Shown here piece by piece: positions 15,797 through 24,773 of a stretch of DNA of 64,000 nt (positions are counted from its first letter, which is position 1; the number at the start of each line of letters is the position of its first letter). This stretch comes from CAZCQP01 sp964500895 (GTDB lineage: Bacteria > Bacillota > Clostridia > Lachnospirales > JAISER01), in contig CAZCQP010000008.1 in assembly GCA_964500895.1 (NCBI GenBank), positions 9,292 to 73,291 of the forward strand, written 5' to 3'. Under the pieces are notes generated by a model. The model saw only the letters and a program-made list of their open reading frames with translations. It was not told the DNA's origin and made no database searches. The position numbers and the translations under genes were made by a program.

Positions 15797-17004
15797 CCAC
15801 TAATACGCCCTGCCCCTTTGCAACAGGGGCATGTTTTTTGCAACAGACGTGCAAGAGGTTCCCGCTCCATCTTTCGGGTAAGCATCACCACGCCCAGGTA
15901 CGTCATGCCCAGCACAGACACCCCCAGGCGATCTTGCTTCACCTCTTCTTCCAAAAGGTGTACCAGCGCTTCCTGCTCCGGATGTTTTTTCATGTCTATA
16001 AAGTCAATGACAATCATGCCGGACAAATTCCGCAACCGCAGCTGCCGGGCAATTTCCTTTGCCGCCTCCCGGTTGGTTTTAACAGCTGCATTTTGCACCC
16101 GAGATTCCCCGGTGAATTTACCCGTGTTCACGTCTATCACCACGCAAGCTTCCGTTTGCTCAATGATTAAAAAGCCCCCGGAAGGCAGCCACACCTTTGG
16201 AGAAAGTGCCTTTTCCAGCTGAGAAGCCACACCGTAAGCCCCTAAAAGCGGCACAGGCTCTACATGTAAGGAAAAAATACCTTGCCAGTTCAGGCTTTCG
16301 GCAATGCTTTTCACAGACTCCAGCCAACGTTCGTCATTAAGCACAATACGCTCTACGCTGATGTCTAAAAACGCCCGTAATGCCTTGTCTAGCAAATCTC
16401 TGTCTTTATAGACCATGGCCGGGGCCTTGGCGTACTTAGCCCTCTCTAACACCTTTTCCATGGTGTTTTTTATTGTTCCAAACTCCTCTGCCAGCACATC
16501 CTCCGGTTTGTCTTGGCTGTCCGTCCGCAATATAAGCCCGATGTCACTGCCGTTTACCAGCTTTTCACCAATGGCCTTTAACCGGCGGCGTTCCCCCATG
16601 CTTTCTATTTTTTTAGAAATACCAATTTCGCTCTCTGGCCGTGAAAACAACACCATGTGTTTCCCGGCAAAAGAAAGCTGGGTGGTCACCGCAGCACCTT
16701 TTGTACCGCTGGCATCTTTTAATACTTGAACGGCAATGGTTTGGCCCGTTTTCAGTATTAATTTGCCTCCTTCGTACAGGGCGGCTTCTTTGGAATCATT
16801 TAGGTGCAAAAAGGCGTTTTTTTCCTGGCCAATGTCTACAAAGGCAAATTGGTTGGGCGCAATGTTCTGCACAATGCCCACATAAACATTACCCACAATG
16901 GAGGCGGCATCTTTTTTGTCCACCAAAACCTCAACAAGCCGGCCGTCATCTACCAGGGCCGTTTTAATGATGTTTTCATAAAAGTCAATGAGGATGTGCT
17001 TCAT
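15793..17004 (-). CDS. Ribonuclease E/G family protein
   Basis: A 403-residue endoribonuclease of the RNase E/G family, involved in rRNA maturation and mRNA turnover. It begins with an S1-like domain (IVGNVYVGIVQNI to AFVDIGQEKNAFLHL). The DNase I-like catalytic part contains CVVIDVNTGKFTGES and GMIVIDFIDM, which hold the two metal-binding Asp residues. It ends with CPCCKGAG, the Zn-link used for dimer formation. It is shorter than E. coli RNase G (about 490), with no scaffold region. It lies five bases downstream of the DUF2344 gene, the usual neighbour in Clostridia. Confidence 0.88.
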   Translation of the reverse strand: MKHILIDFYENIIKTALVDDGRLVEVLVDKKDAASIVGNVYVGIVQNIAPNQFAFVDIGQEKNAFLHLNDSKEAALYEGGKLILKTGQTIAVQVLKDASGTKGAAVTTQLSFAGKHMVLFSRPESEIGISKKIESMGERRRLKAIGEKLVNGSDIGLILRTDSQDKPEDVLAEEFGTIKNTMEKVLERAKYAKAPAMVYKDRDLLDKALRAFLDISVERIVLNDERWLESVKSIAESLNWQGIFSLHVEPVPLLGAYGVASQLEKALSPKVWLPSGGFLIIEQTEACVVIDVNTGKFTGESRVQNAAVKTNREAAKEIARQLRLRNLSGMIVIDFIDMKKHPEQEALVHLLEEEVKQDRLGVSVLGMTYLGVVMLTRKMEREPLARLLQKTCPCCKGAGRISG

Positions 17005-17009
17005 GGTCC

Positions 17010-17531
17010 TTACTCCAATGGCACCAGCCGGTTATTTTCGTTCTTAAGCATTTCAATGCGGGAAATGGTCACACCATAAGGCACATAGGGCACGTTCAGC
17101 CGTTGGGTTATGGTTTGGACCAACAGTTCCGGCTTTAAGCTTTGGCTGCTTCCCGCCGTTAATAGCGCTTGCAACGTTGTAGGGGAGCAATAGGTTAACC
17201 CTAAAATGTCCGGGCGTATGTTCATCACTTCGTTTTTAGTTTTTGTCCGCTTTTGGATGCAAATTTCCGTTTCCTTTAACATTGCTTCAATGAAAGCTTC
17301 GTCCAAACAAGCTTCTGGGAAGGCTAACATATACCGGGCGGCACACAGCAATGCAGCGGAACTTTTTTCTCCGGTCACTATAGGCTTGCATCCTAAAATG
17401 GTAATGCCTTTAGGCAGTGCGCCATTTAACCGGCTTTGTAATTCCTCCAAAGGCATTTCCACCTCTAAGGCAATGTCCACCACTTCCCACACGCTGGACA
17501 TTCCAACGGACAGGGGCATGGCAAAAGACAT
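17010..17531 (-). CDS. DUF2344 (TIGR03936) radical-SAM-associated protein, 5' end lost in gap
   Basis: The visible 173 residues are the C-terminal part of a DUF2344 protein, beginning in SFAMPLSVGMSS, a hallmark of the family that normally lies about 45 residues from its start. The true N-terminus must therefore lie in the run of N immediately upstream, and the ATG at the gap edge is not the start. The function is unknown. The protein always travels with the B12-binding radical SAM protein upstream and RNase E/G downstream, which points to an RNA or ribosome-modification role. In some genomes it is fused to the radical SAM partner, and the gap prevents deciding that here. Confidence 0.8.
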   Translation of the reverse strand: MSFAMPLSVGMSSVWEVVDIALEVEMPLEELQSRLNGALPKGITILGCKPIVTGEKSSAALLCAARYMLAFPEACLDEAFIEAMLKETEICIQKRTKTKNEVMNIRPDILGLTYCSPTTLQALLTAGSSQSLKPELLVQTITQRLNVPYVPYGVTISRIEMLKNENNRLVPLE

Positions 17532-17631
17532 NNNNNNNNNNNNNNNNNNNNNNNNNNNNNNNNNNNNNNNNNNNNNNNNNNNNNNNNNNNNNNNNNNNNN
17601 NNNNNNNNNNNNNNNNNNNNNNNNNNNNNNN
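17532..17631. other. Assembly gap (100 N)
   Basis: Exactly 100 N, the usual placeholder for a gap of unknown size. It removes the C-terminal end of the radical SAM protein and the N-terminus of the DUF2344 protein. From family lengths the true missing sequence is probably longer than 100 bases. Confidence 0.98.
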
Positions 17632-19377
17632 CAACGCTTTTTCACGTTCTTTAATGAAATATTGCTGGCTCACGCCCACGCTAATGTGCCCCCAAGGCAA
17701 CACTTCCTCTGTGCTTCTCTGGCGGTGGGTGTAAAAGTCTGGGTTCACCCCTGTTTCTGCAAAAGCTTGCTGCCAAAGGTCTGCTTTGAAGCATTCGCTC
17801 CAGCCGTCGAACCGGGCACCCAGCGCCCAGGCTTTTTCAAGCACAGCTGCCAGCCGCCGGTCCCCCCGAGCCAATACCCCTTCCATCACACTCACAAAGG
17901 GGTCATGGAAAGAAAGTTTAATTTGCTTTTTCCGCAAAGCACGCTTCATCAGCGCTTGTTTGTCTTTAAAAGCCTGGGCGGTGTCCTGTGCTTCCCATTG
18001 GAATGGGGTAAAAGGTTTCGGCACAAAGCAGGAAACACTGACGTTAACGTTCACTTGCCGCCCTTTTTTCCCTAATCCATAGTAGGCAGAAACCACTTTT
18101 TCAGCCAGGGTCACAATGCCTATTAAATCTTCCTCAGTTTCTGTGGGCAGCCCCATCATAAAGTACAGCTTCATGCGCTCCCAGCCATTTTCAAAAGCCA
18201 GGGTTACGCCGTTTAAGATGTCTGCTTCCGTTAACCGTTTGTTAATCACATCCCGCATTCGCTGGCTGCCAGCCTCTGGTGCAAAGGTTAAACCAGACTT
18301 TCTTCCCCCTTGCACCTTCTGTGCAAGCTCCGGGGAAAAGGCGTCAATACGCTGTGAAGGCAAAGACAAGTTCACGTGACGAGACTGATATTTGTCCAGC
18401 AAGTCCGAAACCAGTGGATGAAACTGGCTATAGTCGCTAGTGCTTAAAGAAACCAGTGAAATTTCTTCGTGGCCGGTACAGCCGGTTAATGCTTCCGCCT
18501 GTTGCACCAAGTTGTCCAGTCCCTTTTCCCGCATAGGGCGGTAAACATAACCAGCCTGGCAAAACCGGCACCCCCGCATACACCCACGAAACAATTCCAG
18601 GCTCACCCTGTCGTGCACCGTTTCAATGTTTGGCACCATCTGCACCGTTGGCGCAAAGGTTTCGTTTAAATCCAAGGGCATCACTTTGGTGATGACAGGC
18701 TTTGCTTTGGGGTGGTTTGGAGTAACGGCTGCTATTTCCCCGTTAGGCTTATAGGTCACATCGTAAAACTGGGGCACATAAATGCCTTCCAAGTCCAGTA
18801 ATGCAGTCAAAAAGTCTAACCGAGTTCCCCCGGCTTGCTTGTTTTGCTTATACGCATCCAGCACTGCATCCAACATGGCTTCCCCTTCTCCTAAATAGAA
18901 GAAGTCGATAAAGTCTGCCAGCGGTTCCGGGTTATAGGCGCATGGGCCCCCAGCGCAAATGATGGGGTCCCCTTCCCCACGGTTGTGGGCATATAAAGGA
19001 ATGCCGGACAAATCCAGCATATTCAACAGGTTGGTGTAACTCATTTCGTATTGCAACGTAAAGCCTACAAAGTCAAAATCTTTTAAAGGTTTGCCGCTTT
19101 CCAGCGCAGACAATGGGACGCCTTCACGGCGCATCAGGGCTTCCATGTCGTGCCAAGGGGCAAACGCCCGCTGACAATGGGTATCCTCACGCCGGTTTAG
19201 GAAATAATATAAAATGGACAAGCCCAAATGGCTCATGCCCACTTCGTAAACATCGGGAAAACAAAATGCAAACTGTATATCGACCGTTTCCGGGTTCTTT
19301 TCCACCATATGCAGTTCCCCGCCCAAATAGCGGGCTGGTTTTTCAATGGATAATAATTGTTGGTCAGTTAAAGGCAT
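17632..19377 (-). CDS. B12-binding-type radical SAM protein (TIGR03960), 3' end lost in gap
   Basis: 582 residues are visible. The radical SAM motif CMRGCRFCQAGYVYRP (about 264-279) binds the 4Fe-4S cluster. The N-terminal part (about 1-190) is the B12-binding-like region of the family, with FCFPDVYEVGMSHLGLSILY near the start and GGPCAYNPEP further on. The last visible residues, GVSQQYFIKEREKA, are close to the family's C-terminal region, where a short Cys-containing tail should follow; it is in the gap. Function is unknown; an RNA or ribosome modification is suspected from the constant link to RNase E/G and DUF2344. Its promoter is at 19433-19462. Confidence 0.85.
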
Positions 19378-19432
19378 TAAAAGTATCCTTTCTATGGTAA
19401 TTCTCCATTGCTATATTGTTAAACACTTCTTC

Positions 19433-19462
19433 ATCATACACTAAATAGATAGGTTTTGTAAA
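19433..19462 (-). promoter_or_regulatory. Promoter of the radical SAM-DUF2344-RNase E/G operon
   Basis: On the minus strand TTTACA (19462-19457), 18 bases, TATGAT (19438-19433), directly after the rplQ terminator. Confidence 0.5.
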
Positions 19463-19477
19463 GCGGTGAAATAGCTT

Positions 19478-19498
19478 GGGCGGCCCATCAGGCCGCCC
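19478..19498 (-). terminator. Hairpin ending the ribosomal superoperon
   Basis: A perfect 8-bp GC stem (GGGCGGCC/GGCCGCCC) with a five-base loop lies 12 bases after the rplQ stop. No strong U run follows, so termination may be partial. Confidence 0.65.
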
Positions 19499-19509
19499 AT
19501 AAAGGTTTG

Positions 19510-20046
19510 TTAAACCAATTCAATATATGCTTCTTCAGCGCCGTCGCCTTTACGTTGACCAATGCGAACGATACGGGTGTAACCGCCGTTTCTGTCTGCA
19601 TAACGTGGTGCGATGTCGTCGAACATTTTAGCAGCCATGTCCACAGGCTTTGTGTTGCTGCGCACCTTACGGCCGTCAGCAGGCACTTCTGTTACAGGGT
19701 ACAGCACGCTTAAAATTTTACGTCTGGCGTTTAACCGGGAAGGATTGTCTTTTTTAATGGTCTTTTGTACTTCATCGTACACAGTGACACGTTTGCCATT
19801 CACTTCTTCCTTCACACGTTTGCCGTTGGCGTCTTTTCTGGCAACTTTAGCCGTTACAGTTACTTCGGTAAAGTTGTCTCTTTCCTTAATTGCCTCGGTA
19901 ATGAGCTTTTCAGCGATTTTACGCACTTCTTTGGCCCGGGTTACCGTGGTTTTAATTCTGCCATGGTAAAGCAAATTGGTGGTTAAATTGCGCAGCATGG
20001 CCTTACGCTGAGAAGACGTGCGGCCAAGCTTTCTATATTCAGCCAT
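19510..20046 (-). CDS. rplQ: 50S ribosomal protein bL17, extended form
   Basis: 178 residues against about 115-127 in most bacteria. The conserved N-terminal part (residues 1-55, YRKLGRTSSQRKAMLRNLTTN) and the C-terminal part (about 138-178, APRYADRNGGYTRIVRIGQR) are intact. They are separated by an insertion of about 50-60 charged residues, including GKRVKEEVNGKRVTVYDEVQ. The reading frame is continuous and the ribosome site (AGGAGG) is good, so it is a real extension and not a frameshift. Last gene of the superoperon, right after rpoA. Confidence 0.93.
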   Translation of the reverse strand: MAEYRKLGRTSSQRKAMLRNLTTNLLYHGRIKTTVTRAKEVRKIAEKLITEAIKERDNFTEVTVTAKVARKDANGKRVKEEVNGKRVTVYDEVQKTIKKDNPSRLNARRKILSVLYPVTEVPADGRKVRSNTKPVDMAAKMFDDIAPRYADRNGGYTRIVRIGQRKGDGAEEAYIELV

Positions 20047-20071
20047 TTGAGGAACCTCCTAAATATCATTT

Positions 20072-21031
20072 TCATTCGTCTGCCGGTTGCAGCTCCAAGC
20101 CCAGCTCCGCCATTTTGTTGAGCACTTCCTCCAAGGACTTACGCCCCAAGTTGCGTACCTTCATCATGTCCTCTTCCGTTTTGCTGGCCAAGTCCTCCAC
20201 GGTGTTAATGCCGGCACGTTTTAAGCAGTTGTAAGAACGAACGGATAAATCCAGCTCTTCAATGCTTAAATCACGCACTTTTTCACGTTTGCCTTCTTCT
20301 TTCTCAATCATGATTTCGGCATTCTTGGCGTTGTCGGACAAGTCAATAAACAAGTTCAAGTGCTCATTTAATATTTTGGCGCCCAGACTTACCGCGTCAT
20401 CGGGAGCTACGGTACCGTTCGTCCAAACCTCTAAGGTCAGCTTGTCATAGTCGGTGATTTGACCCACACGGGTGTTTTCTACCAAGAAATTGACACGCTT
20501 CACCGGGGTGTAGATGGAGTCTACCGGAATCAAGCCAATGGGTTGGTCGGGCTTTTTGTTTTTTTCAGCACTAACATAACCACGGCCCTTTGTAAAGTTC
20601 ATCTCAATAAACAATTTACTGGATGGGCCGCCGGACAATGTAGCGATATGCAAATCCGGGTTGGCGATTTCAATGTCTGCATCCGCTTTAATGTGGGAAG
20701 CCAACACTTCGCCCTCGCCAGAGGCGTCGATGTATGCCGTTTTAGTTTCCATGCTGTCGCTGGAATTTTTGATGGCCAGGTTTTTAATGTTCAGAATAAT
20801 TTCTGTTACATCTTCCTTAACCCCAGGCAAAACACTAAATTCATGAAGCACGCCGTCTATTTTAACGTTGCTGACTGCACACCCCGGCAAAGAGGAAAGC
20901 ATAATTCTGCGTAAAGAATTACCCAGCGTTGTGCCGTATCCTCTTTCCAACGGCTCTATGACAAAGCGCCCATATAAGCCGTCCGGGGAAATTTCTGCAA
21001 TTTCAATGCGAGGTTTTTCAAATTCAAACAC
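20072..21031 (-). CDS. rpoA: RNA polymerase alpha subunit
   Basis: 319 residues. The N-terminal dimerisation domain (GYGTTLGNSLRRIMLSSLPG near 33-52) and the C-terminal helix-hairpin-helix domain (LDLSVRSYNCLKRAGINTVEDL near 255-276, then MKVRNLGRKSLEEV) are complete. It seeds core RNA polymerase assembly and contacts UP elements and activators. It starts at GTG with AGGAGG nine bases upstream. It lies between rpsD and rplQ, the standard alpha-operon place. Confidence 0.97.
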   Translation of the reverse strand: MFEFEKPRIEIAEISPDGLYGRFVIEPLERGYGTTLGNSLRRIMLSSLPGCAVSNVKIDGVLHEFSVLPGVKEDVTEIILNIKNLAIKNSSDSMETKTAYIDASGEGEVLASHIKADADIEIANPDLHIATLSGGPSSKLFIEMNFTKGRGYVSAEKNKKPDQPIGLIPVDSIYTPVKRVNFLVENTRVGQITDYDKLTLEVWTNGTVAPDDAVSLGAKILNEHLNLFIDLSDNAKNAEIMIEKEEGKREKVRDLSIEELDLSVRSYNCLKRAGINTVEDLASKTEEDMMKVRNLGRKSLEEVLNKMAELGLELQPADE

Positions 21032-21053
21032 GCATTCAAGCCTCCTTGTTTTA

Positions 21054-21647
21054 TTACTTGGAATAAAGCTCTACAATCAGCGTTTCAAAGACTGGCACGT
21101 CTATTTGATCTCTGTGGGGCACATGCGTTACGGTGGCTTTTAAATTTTCCCGGTCGCAGCTTAACCATTCCGGCACAACCACGCCGCCGGTAACGTCTAA
21201 AATACTTTTAAACCGTTGCATGTCTTTGGATTTTTCTCTTACCTCAACTGTATCCCCAGCTTTAAGCTGATAGGAAGGGATGTTGACACGTTGGCCATTG
21301 ACTAAAATCAATTTGTGGCCAACAATTTGTCTGGCTTCTTTTCTTGTTCTTGCAAAGCCTAAGCGGAACAACACGTTGTCCAGGCGAAGCTCCAGCAAAG
21401 CCAGCAGGTTTTCACCAACAATGCCCTTCATCTTAGAAGCTCTTTCAAAGTATGTTCTAAATTGTTTTTCCAACACGCCGTAAATGAATTTGGCTTTTTG
21501 TTTCTCTTTCAATTGTAAACCATATTCACTGATTTTTCTGTTGGATTTTACCGGTTGTTTTTTAGATTTTTTGTAGATGCCCAGGTATGCCGGTTCAATT
21601 CCTAAACTTCTGCATCTTTTAAGCACAGGCGTTCTGTTAACTGCCAT
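21054..21647 (-). CDS. rpsD: 30S ribosomal protein uS4
   Basis: 197 residues. The S4 RNA-binding domain is seen at about 88-150 (LELRLDNVLFRLGFARTRKEARQIVGHKLILVNG). It is a primary 16S rRNA binder and assembly initiator. It has a single cysteine near the N-terminus, so it is the zinc-free form. GGAGG precedes the ATG by 11 bases. In Firmicutes rpsD is often unlinked; here it lies in the alpha operon between rpsK and rpoA. Confidence 0.97.
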   Translation of the reverse strand: MAVNRTPVLKRCRSLGIEPAYLGIYKKSKKQPVKSNRKISEYGLQLKEKQKAKFIYGVLEKQFRTYFERASKMKGIVGENLLALLELRLDNVLFRLGFARTRKEARQIVGHKLILVNGQRVNIPSYQLKAGDTVEVREKSKDMQRFKSILDVTGGVVVPEWLSCDRENLKATVTHVPHRDQIDVPVFETLIVELYSK

Positions 21648-21731
21648 TTTTACGTTACACCTCCGAATGTGTGAATGTTCAATCCGATCTTTAACTAATA
21701 TAATCCCGAACCAAGTTAGGGTTAACCGATA

Positions 21732-22133
21732 TTAGACACGGCGTCTTTTCGGCGGTCTGCAACCGTTGTGGGGAACTGGTGTAACGTCTTTAATCATGCT
21801 TACGTCCAGTCCGGCCACTTGCAAGGAACGGATAGCAGCTTCACGTCCGCTACCAGGGCCTTTCACAAATACTTCAACCGTTTTCAAGCCAAATTCTTTA
21901 GCCGTTTGTGCCGCTGTGTCCGCAGCCATGCCTGCCGCATAAGGGGTAGACTTTCTGGAGCCTCTAAAGCCCAGCTGTCCTGCGCTTGCCCAAGAAAGTG
22001 CGTTGCCCTGGGTGTCTGTAATGGTAACGATGGTGTTGTTGAAGGTGGACTGAATGTGGGCTTGCCCTTTTTCAACAAACTTTTTATCACGACGTCTGCG
22101 TGTCGTTGTTTTTTTAACAGCCTTTTTAGCCAT
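21732..22133 (-). CDS. rpsK: 30S ribosomal protein uS11
   Basis: 133 residues with the family core HIQSTFNNTIVTITDTQGN, the segment SAGQLGFRGSRKSTPYAA, and the C-terminal DVTPVPHNGCRPPKRRRV. It lies on the platform of the small subunit near the mRNA exit. It follows rpsM after 22 bases, with an AGGAGG-type site. Confidence 0.97.
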   Translation of the reverse strand: MAKKAVKKTTTRRRRDKKFVEKGQAHIQSTFNNTIVTITDTQGNALSWASAGQLGFRGSRKSTPYAAGMAADTAAQTAKEFGLKTVEVFVKGPGSGREAAIRSLQVAGLDVSMIKDVTPVPHNGCRPPKRRRV

Positions 22134-22155
22134 GCTCTTTTAACCTCCTTTAAGT

Positions 22156-22524
22156 CTACTTTTTCTTGTTAGCCACAGTTCTTCTTGGGCCTTTTCTGGT
22201 TCTTGCGTTTGTTTTGGTTTTTTGACCACGAACAGGCAGCCCTTTTCTGTGGCGAATGCCTCTGTAGCAGCCAATTTCAACCAAACGTTTAATGTTTAAG
22301 GCAATTTCCCGGCGCAAGTCGCCTTCTACCTTTTGTGTTTTGTCAATGGTTTCACGAATTTTGGACACTTCGTCGTCGGTTAAGTCCCGCACTCTGGTGT
22401 CTGGGTTGACGCCGGCTTCCTTTAAAATTTTATTAGAACTGGAACGGCCGATGCCGAAAATGTACGTTAGCCCTATTTCAACACGCTTTTCTCTTGGTAA
22501 GTCTACACCTGCAATACGTGCCAT
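22156..22524 (-). CDS. rpsM: 30S ribosomal protein uS13
   Basis: 122 residues. It has the N-terminal ARIAGVDLPREKRVEIGLTY and the C-terminal RHRKGLPVRGQKTKTNARTR tail that contacts P-site tRNA and the intersubunit bridge. It lies in the alpha operon after rpmJ. The 117 bases between it and rpmJ hold no gene. Confidence 0.97.
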   Translation of the reverse strand: MARIAGVDLPREKRVEIGLTYIFGIGRSSSNKILKEAGVNPDTRVRDLTDDEVSKIRETIDKTQKVEGDLRREIALNIKRLVEIGCYRGIRHRKGLPVRGQKTKTNARTRKGPRRTVANKKK

Positions 22525-22641
22525 TTACTCTTTGCACCTCCATGATAAATATGTTAACCATATGAATGTTTACGCCGTAATGGGTTTATACTTGTTTGGC
22601 CTTTGTGGGGTATCTCCCCCGTAAAAACCATGATGTGCCCA

Positions 22642-22755
22642 TTAACCTTGGCGTTGTTTATGCTTTGGGTTTTCGCAAATCACCCGAATTGCACCTTTTC
22701 TTCTAATGATTTTGCATTTTTCGCAAATGGGTTTTACGGATGGTCTAACCTTCAA
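22642..22755 (-). CDS. rpmJ: 50S ribosomal protein bL36
   Basis: A 37-residue protein beginning MKVRPSVKPICEKCKIIRRK. It has the complete zinc ligand set C11, C14, C27 and H32, so it is the zinc-type L36. The start is TTG, which gives the exact family N-terminus, with AAGGA ten bases upstream; a GTG three codons earlier overlaps the ribosome site and is less likely. It lies between infA and rpsM as usual. Confidence 0.93.
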   Translation of the reverse strand: MKVRPSVKPICEKCKIIRRKGAIRVICENPKHKQRQG

Positions 22756-22816
22756 AGTGAACACGTCCTTCCTTTAGCTCTTGCCATTGCCATAAGCAAT
22801 GCAGATTTTTGTGCTA

Positions 22817-23035
22817 TTACTTGTCACGCCAAATGATGCGGCCCTTTGTTAAGTCGTACGGCGACATTTCAATGCGCACCTTGTCCCCCGGAATAATTCT
22901 GATAAAGTTCATACGCAGCTTTCCAGAGATGTGTGCCAATATTTTATGGCCGTTTTCAAGCTCCACTTGAAACATGGCATTAGGCAGTTTTTCTAACACA
23001 ACGCCCTCTACCTCTATCACATCTTCTCTAGACAT
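22817..23035 (-). CDS. infA: Translation initiation factor IF-1
   Basis: 72 residues, a single S1/OB-fold domain (MSREDVIEVEGVVLEKLPNA, then GHKILAHISGKLRMNFIRI and the ending DLTKGRIIWRDK). It binds the ribosomal A site during initiation. The ribosome site AAGGAGG is clear. It lies between the KOW protein and rpmJ. Confidence 0.97.
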   Translation of the reverse strand: MSREDVIEVEGVVLEKLPNAMFQVELENGHKILAHISGKLRMNFIRIIPGDKVRIEMSPYDLTKGRIIWRDK

Positions 23036-23056
23036 GCATTACCTCCTTGTGTGCTT

Positions 23057-23320
23057 TTAAACATCTCTTTTAAAGGGCACCAATGCTTTTCTAATATCTG
23101 CATCCAGCAGCCTATCCCCTGCCAGCAATGCAGTTTGGATGGAAGGGATAACGGTTAGGGTAGGCTGAATATGTTTTAACTTCTTCTTTTTTGGTTTGTC
23201 TAGGCTACGCAGCCTGCCATCCGCCAAAAACACATATTCACTTCCCGCCTCACGAACCACAACGAATGCCAAGCCCTTGTCCCGTCCGCTTTTGGAATAT
23301 ACAACCTGGCCTACGGTCAT
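23057..23320 (-). CDS. KOW-domain RNA-binding protein (L14e-like)
   Basis: 87 residues. The N-terminal half is a KOW-type motif (VGQVVYSKSGRDKGLAFVVV) like that of eukaryotic and archaeal L14e/L6e proteins. The middle has a KPKKKKLKH basic patch. This small protein is regularly found between map and infA in Clostridia and is thought to bind RNA or the ribosome, but its role is not established. Its ATG overlaps the map stop (ATGA), so the two are translationally coupled. Confidence 0.8.
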   Translation of the reverse strand: MTVGQVVYSKSGRDKGLAFVVVREAGSEYVFLADGRLRSLDKPKKKKLKHIQPTLTVIPSIQTALLAGDRLLDADIRKALVPFKRDV

Positions 23321-24087
23321 TGTCCATGCGCCTCACTTCCGCAAACCGTTAACAGCTCGTAGCCGTCTTCGGTAATTAAAACGGTATGCTCATAATGGGC
23401 AGATAATCCGCCGTCTCTGGTCACCACAGTCCATTCGTCCGCCAAGATGTTCACCTGGTGAGACATTGCATTTACCATGGGTTCAATGGCCAGCGTCATA
23501 CCCGGAGACAATTTAGGACCTCTGTTGGGCATTCTGTAATGAGGGATTTGGGGTTCTTCGTGCAGTTTTCTGCCAACGCCGTGGCCAACAAAATCCCTTA
23601 CCACTGAAAAACCGTTTGCTGTGGCCACTGCTTCAATGGCGGCTGATATTTCATGCAGATGTACCCCTGGCTTGATGAGCGCTACGCCTGCAAAAAAACT
23701 TTGTTCTGTCACTTCAACCAGCTTTTTTGCTTCCGAGGACACTTCGCCTATACAATAGGTTCTTGCTGCATCACCATGGAAACCGTCTTTCAACGCACCC
23801 ACGTCAATACTGACAATATCGCCATTTTTCAGCTTCTTTAAACCAGGTATGCCGTGAATGACTTCCTCATTCACAGACACGCAGATTGAAGCCGGAAAAC
23901 CATGATAACCCAAAAAGGATGGTGTGGCCCCTTGGCTTAAAATAAAGCAGTGAGCCAGCTCGTCAAGGGCCAGTGTGGTGATGCCGGGGCGGAGTTCCTC
24001 CGCCAGCAACCGGTGTGCTTCCGCAACAATCCGGCAACTCTCACGCATTTTATTAATTTGTTCTTGATTCTTAACAGGTATGGCCAT
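23317..24087 (-). CDS. map: Methionine aminopeptidase, type I
   Basis: 256 residues. The five metal ligands of the pita-bread fold are in DVGALKDGFHGDAARTY (two Asp), GHGVGRKLHEEP (His), TLAIEPMV (Glu) and the final HYEHTVLITEDG (Glu). It removes the initiator methionine. The ATG at 24087 is chosen because TAGGAG lies upstream and the protein then begins at the usual VKNQEQINKMRESC; a longer frame would overlap adk. It follows adk by 13 bases. Confidence 0.95.
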   Translation of the reverse strand: MAIPVKNQEQINKMRESCRIVAEAHRLLAEELRPGITTLALDELAHCFILSQGATPSFLGYHGFPASICVSVNEEVIHGIPGLKKLKNGDIVSIDVGALKDGFHGDAARTYCIGEVSSEAKKLVEVTEQSFFAGVALIKPGVHLHEISAAIEAVATANGFSVVRDFVGHGVGRKLHEEPQIPHYRMPNRGPKLSPGMTLAIEPMVNAMSHQVNILADEWTVVTRDGGLSAHYEHTVLITEDGYELLTVCGSEAHGQ

Positions 24088-24100
24088 CTTTGCCACACTC

Positions 24101-24727
24101 CTAGCCCAGCGCATGGAGCACCCGCTTAAACACTTCATCCACTTCTCCCTGGCCGTCAATGACAGAGAGCAGCCCTTTCTCTTCATAATACTGAATGAGA
24201 GGCAAAGTGTTATCATAGTAAACCTTTAAGCGGTTTAACACGGTTTCCGGTTTGTCATCTTCCCTTTGAACCAGGGCAGCACCGCACAGATCGCAAATGC
24301 CATCTACTTTCGGCTTGTTGCTGTCCAGATGAAACGATTCACCGCAAACCGGGCAAGAGCGCCGTCCAGACATGCGGGCAACAATCACTTCATCTGGTAC
24401 TTTAATTTGAAGAACTGCTGTAATGTCCGGCGCTTTTTTGTTCAGTTCTTCTGCTTGCTGAATGGTTCTAGGGAAGCCGTCCAAAATGTAGCCCCTTTCA
24501 GCGCTTTTTTCAATGCGCTGAAAAGCCAGCTCTGTGACGATTTCGTCCGGCACCAGATGCCCGCCGTCCATCATTGCTTTAATTTTTTTGCCTATGGCTG
24601 TATCATTTTTAATTTCCTGACGCAGCACATGGCCTGTTGCAATGTGCTCCACATTGAAATGCTTAGATAACATATCAGCTTGGGTCCCTTTACCGGCCCC
24701 AGGTACACCCACCATAATGAGCTTCAA
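24101..24727 (-). CDS. adk: Adenylate kinase, zinc-lid form
   Basis: 208 residues, catalysing AMP + ATP = 2 ADP. The P-loop GVPGAGKGTQ is at 7-16 and the AMP-site DGFPRTIQQAE follows. The LID domain has two CxxC pairs (CPVCGESF and CDLCG), the zinc-binding form typical of Gram-positives. It starts at TTG with AGGGGG seven bases upstream; no ATG gives the family N-terminus. It lies between secY and map, the usual spc-operon order. Confidence 0.96.
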   Translation of the reverse strand: MKLIMVGVPGAGKGTQADMLSKHFNVEHIATGHVLRQEIKNDTAIGKKIKAMMDGGHLVPDEIVTELAFQRIEKSAERGYILDGFPRTIQQAEELNKKAPDITAVLQIKVPDEVIVARMSGRRSCPVCGESFHLDSNKPKVDGICDLCGAALVQREDDKPETVLNRLKVYYDNTLPLIQYYEEKGLLSVIDGQGEVDEVFKRVLHALG

Positions 24728-24773
24728 GGCTATTCCCCCTAATATAATCGAAAACACCCTTATGCGATTAGCC

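Noticed and set aside
17206..18075. Plus-strand and minus-strand frames reading through the N run
   Set aside because: The N run is a placeholder, so continuity across it is meaningless. The minus-strand families on each side explain the sequence.
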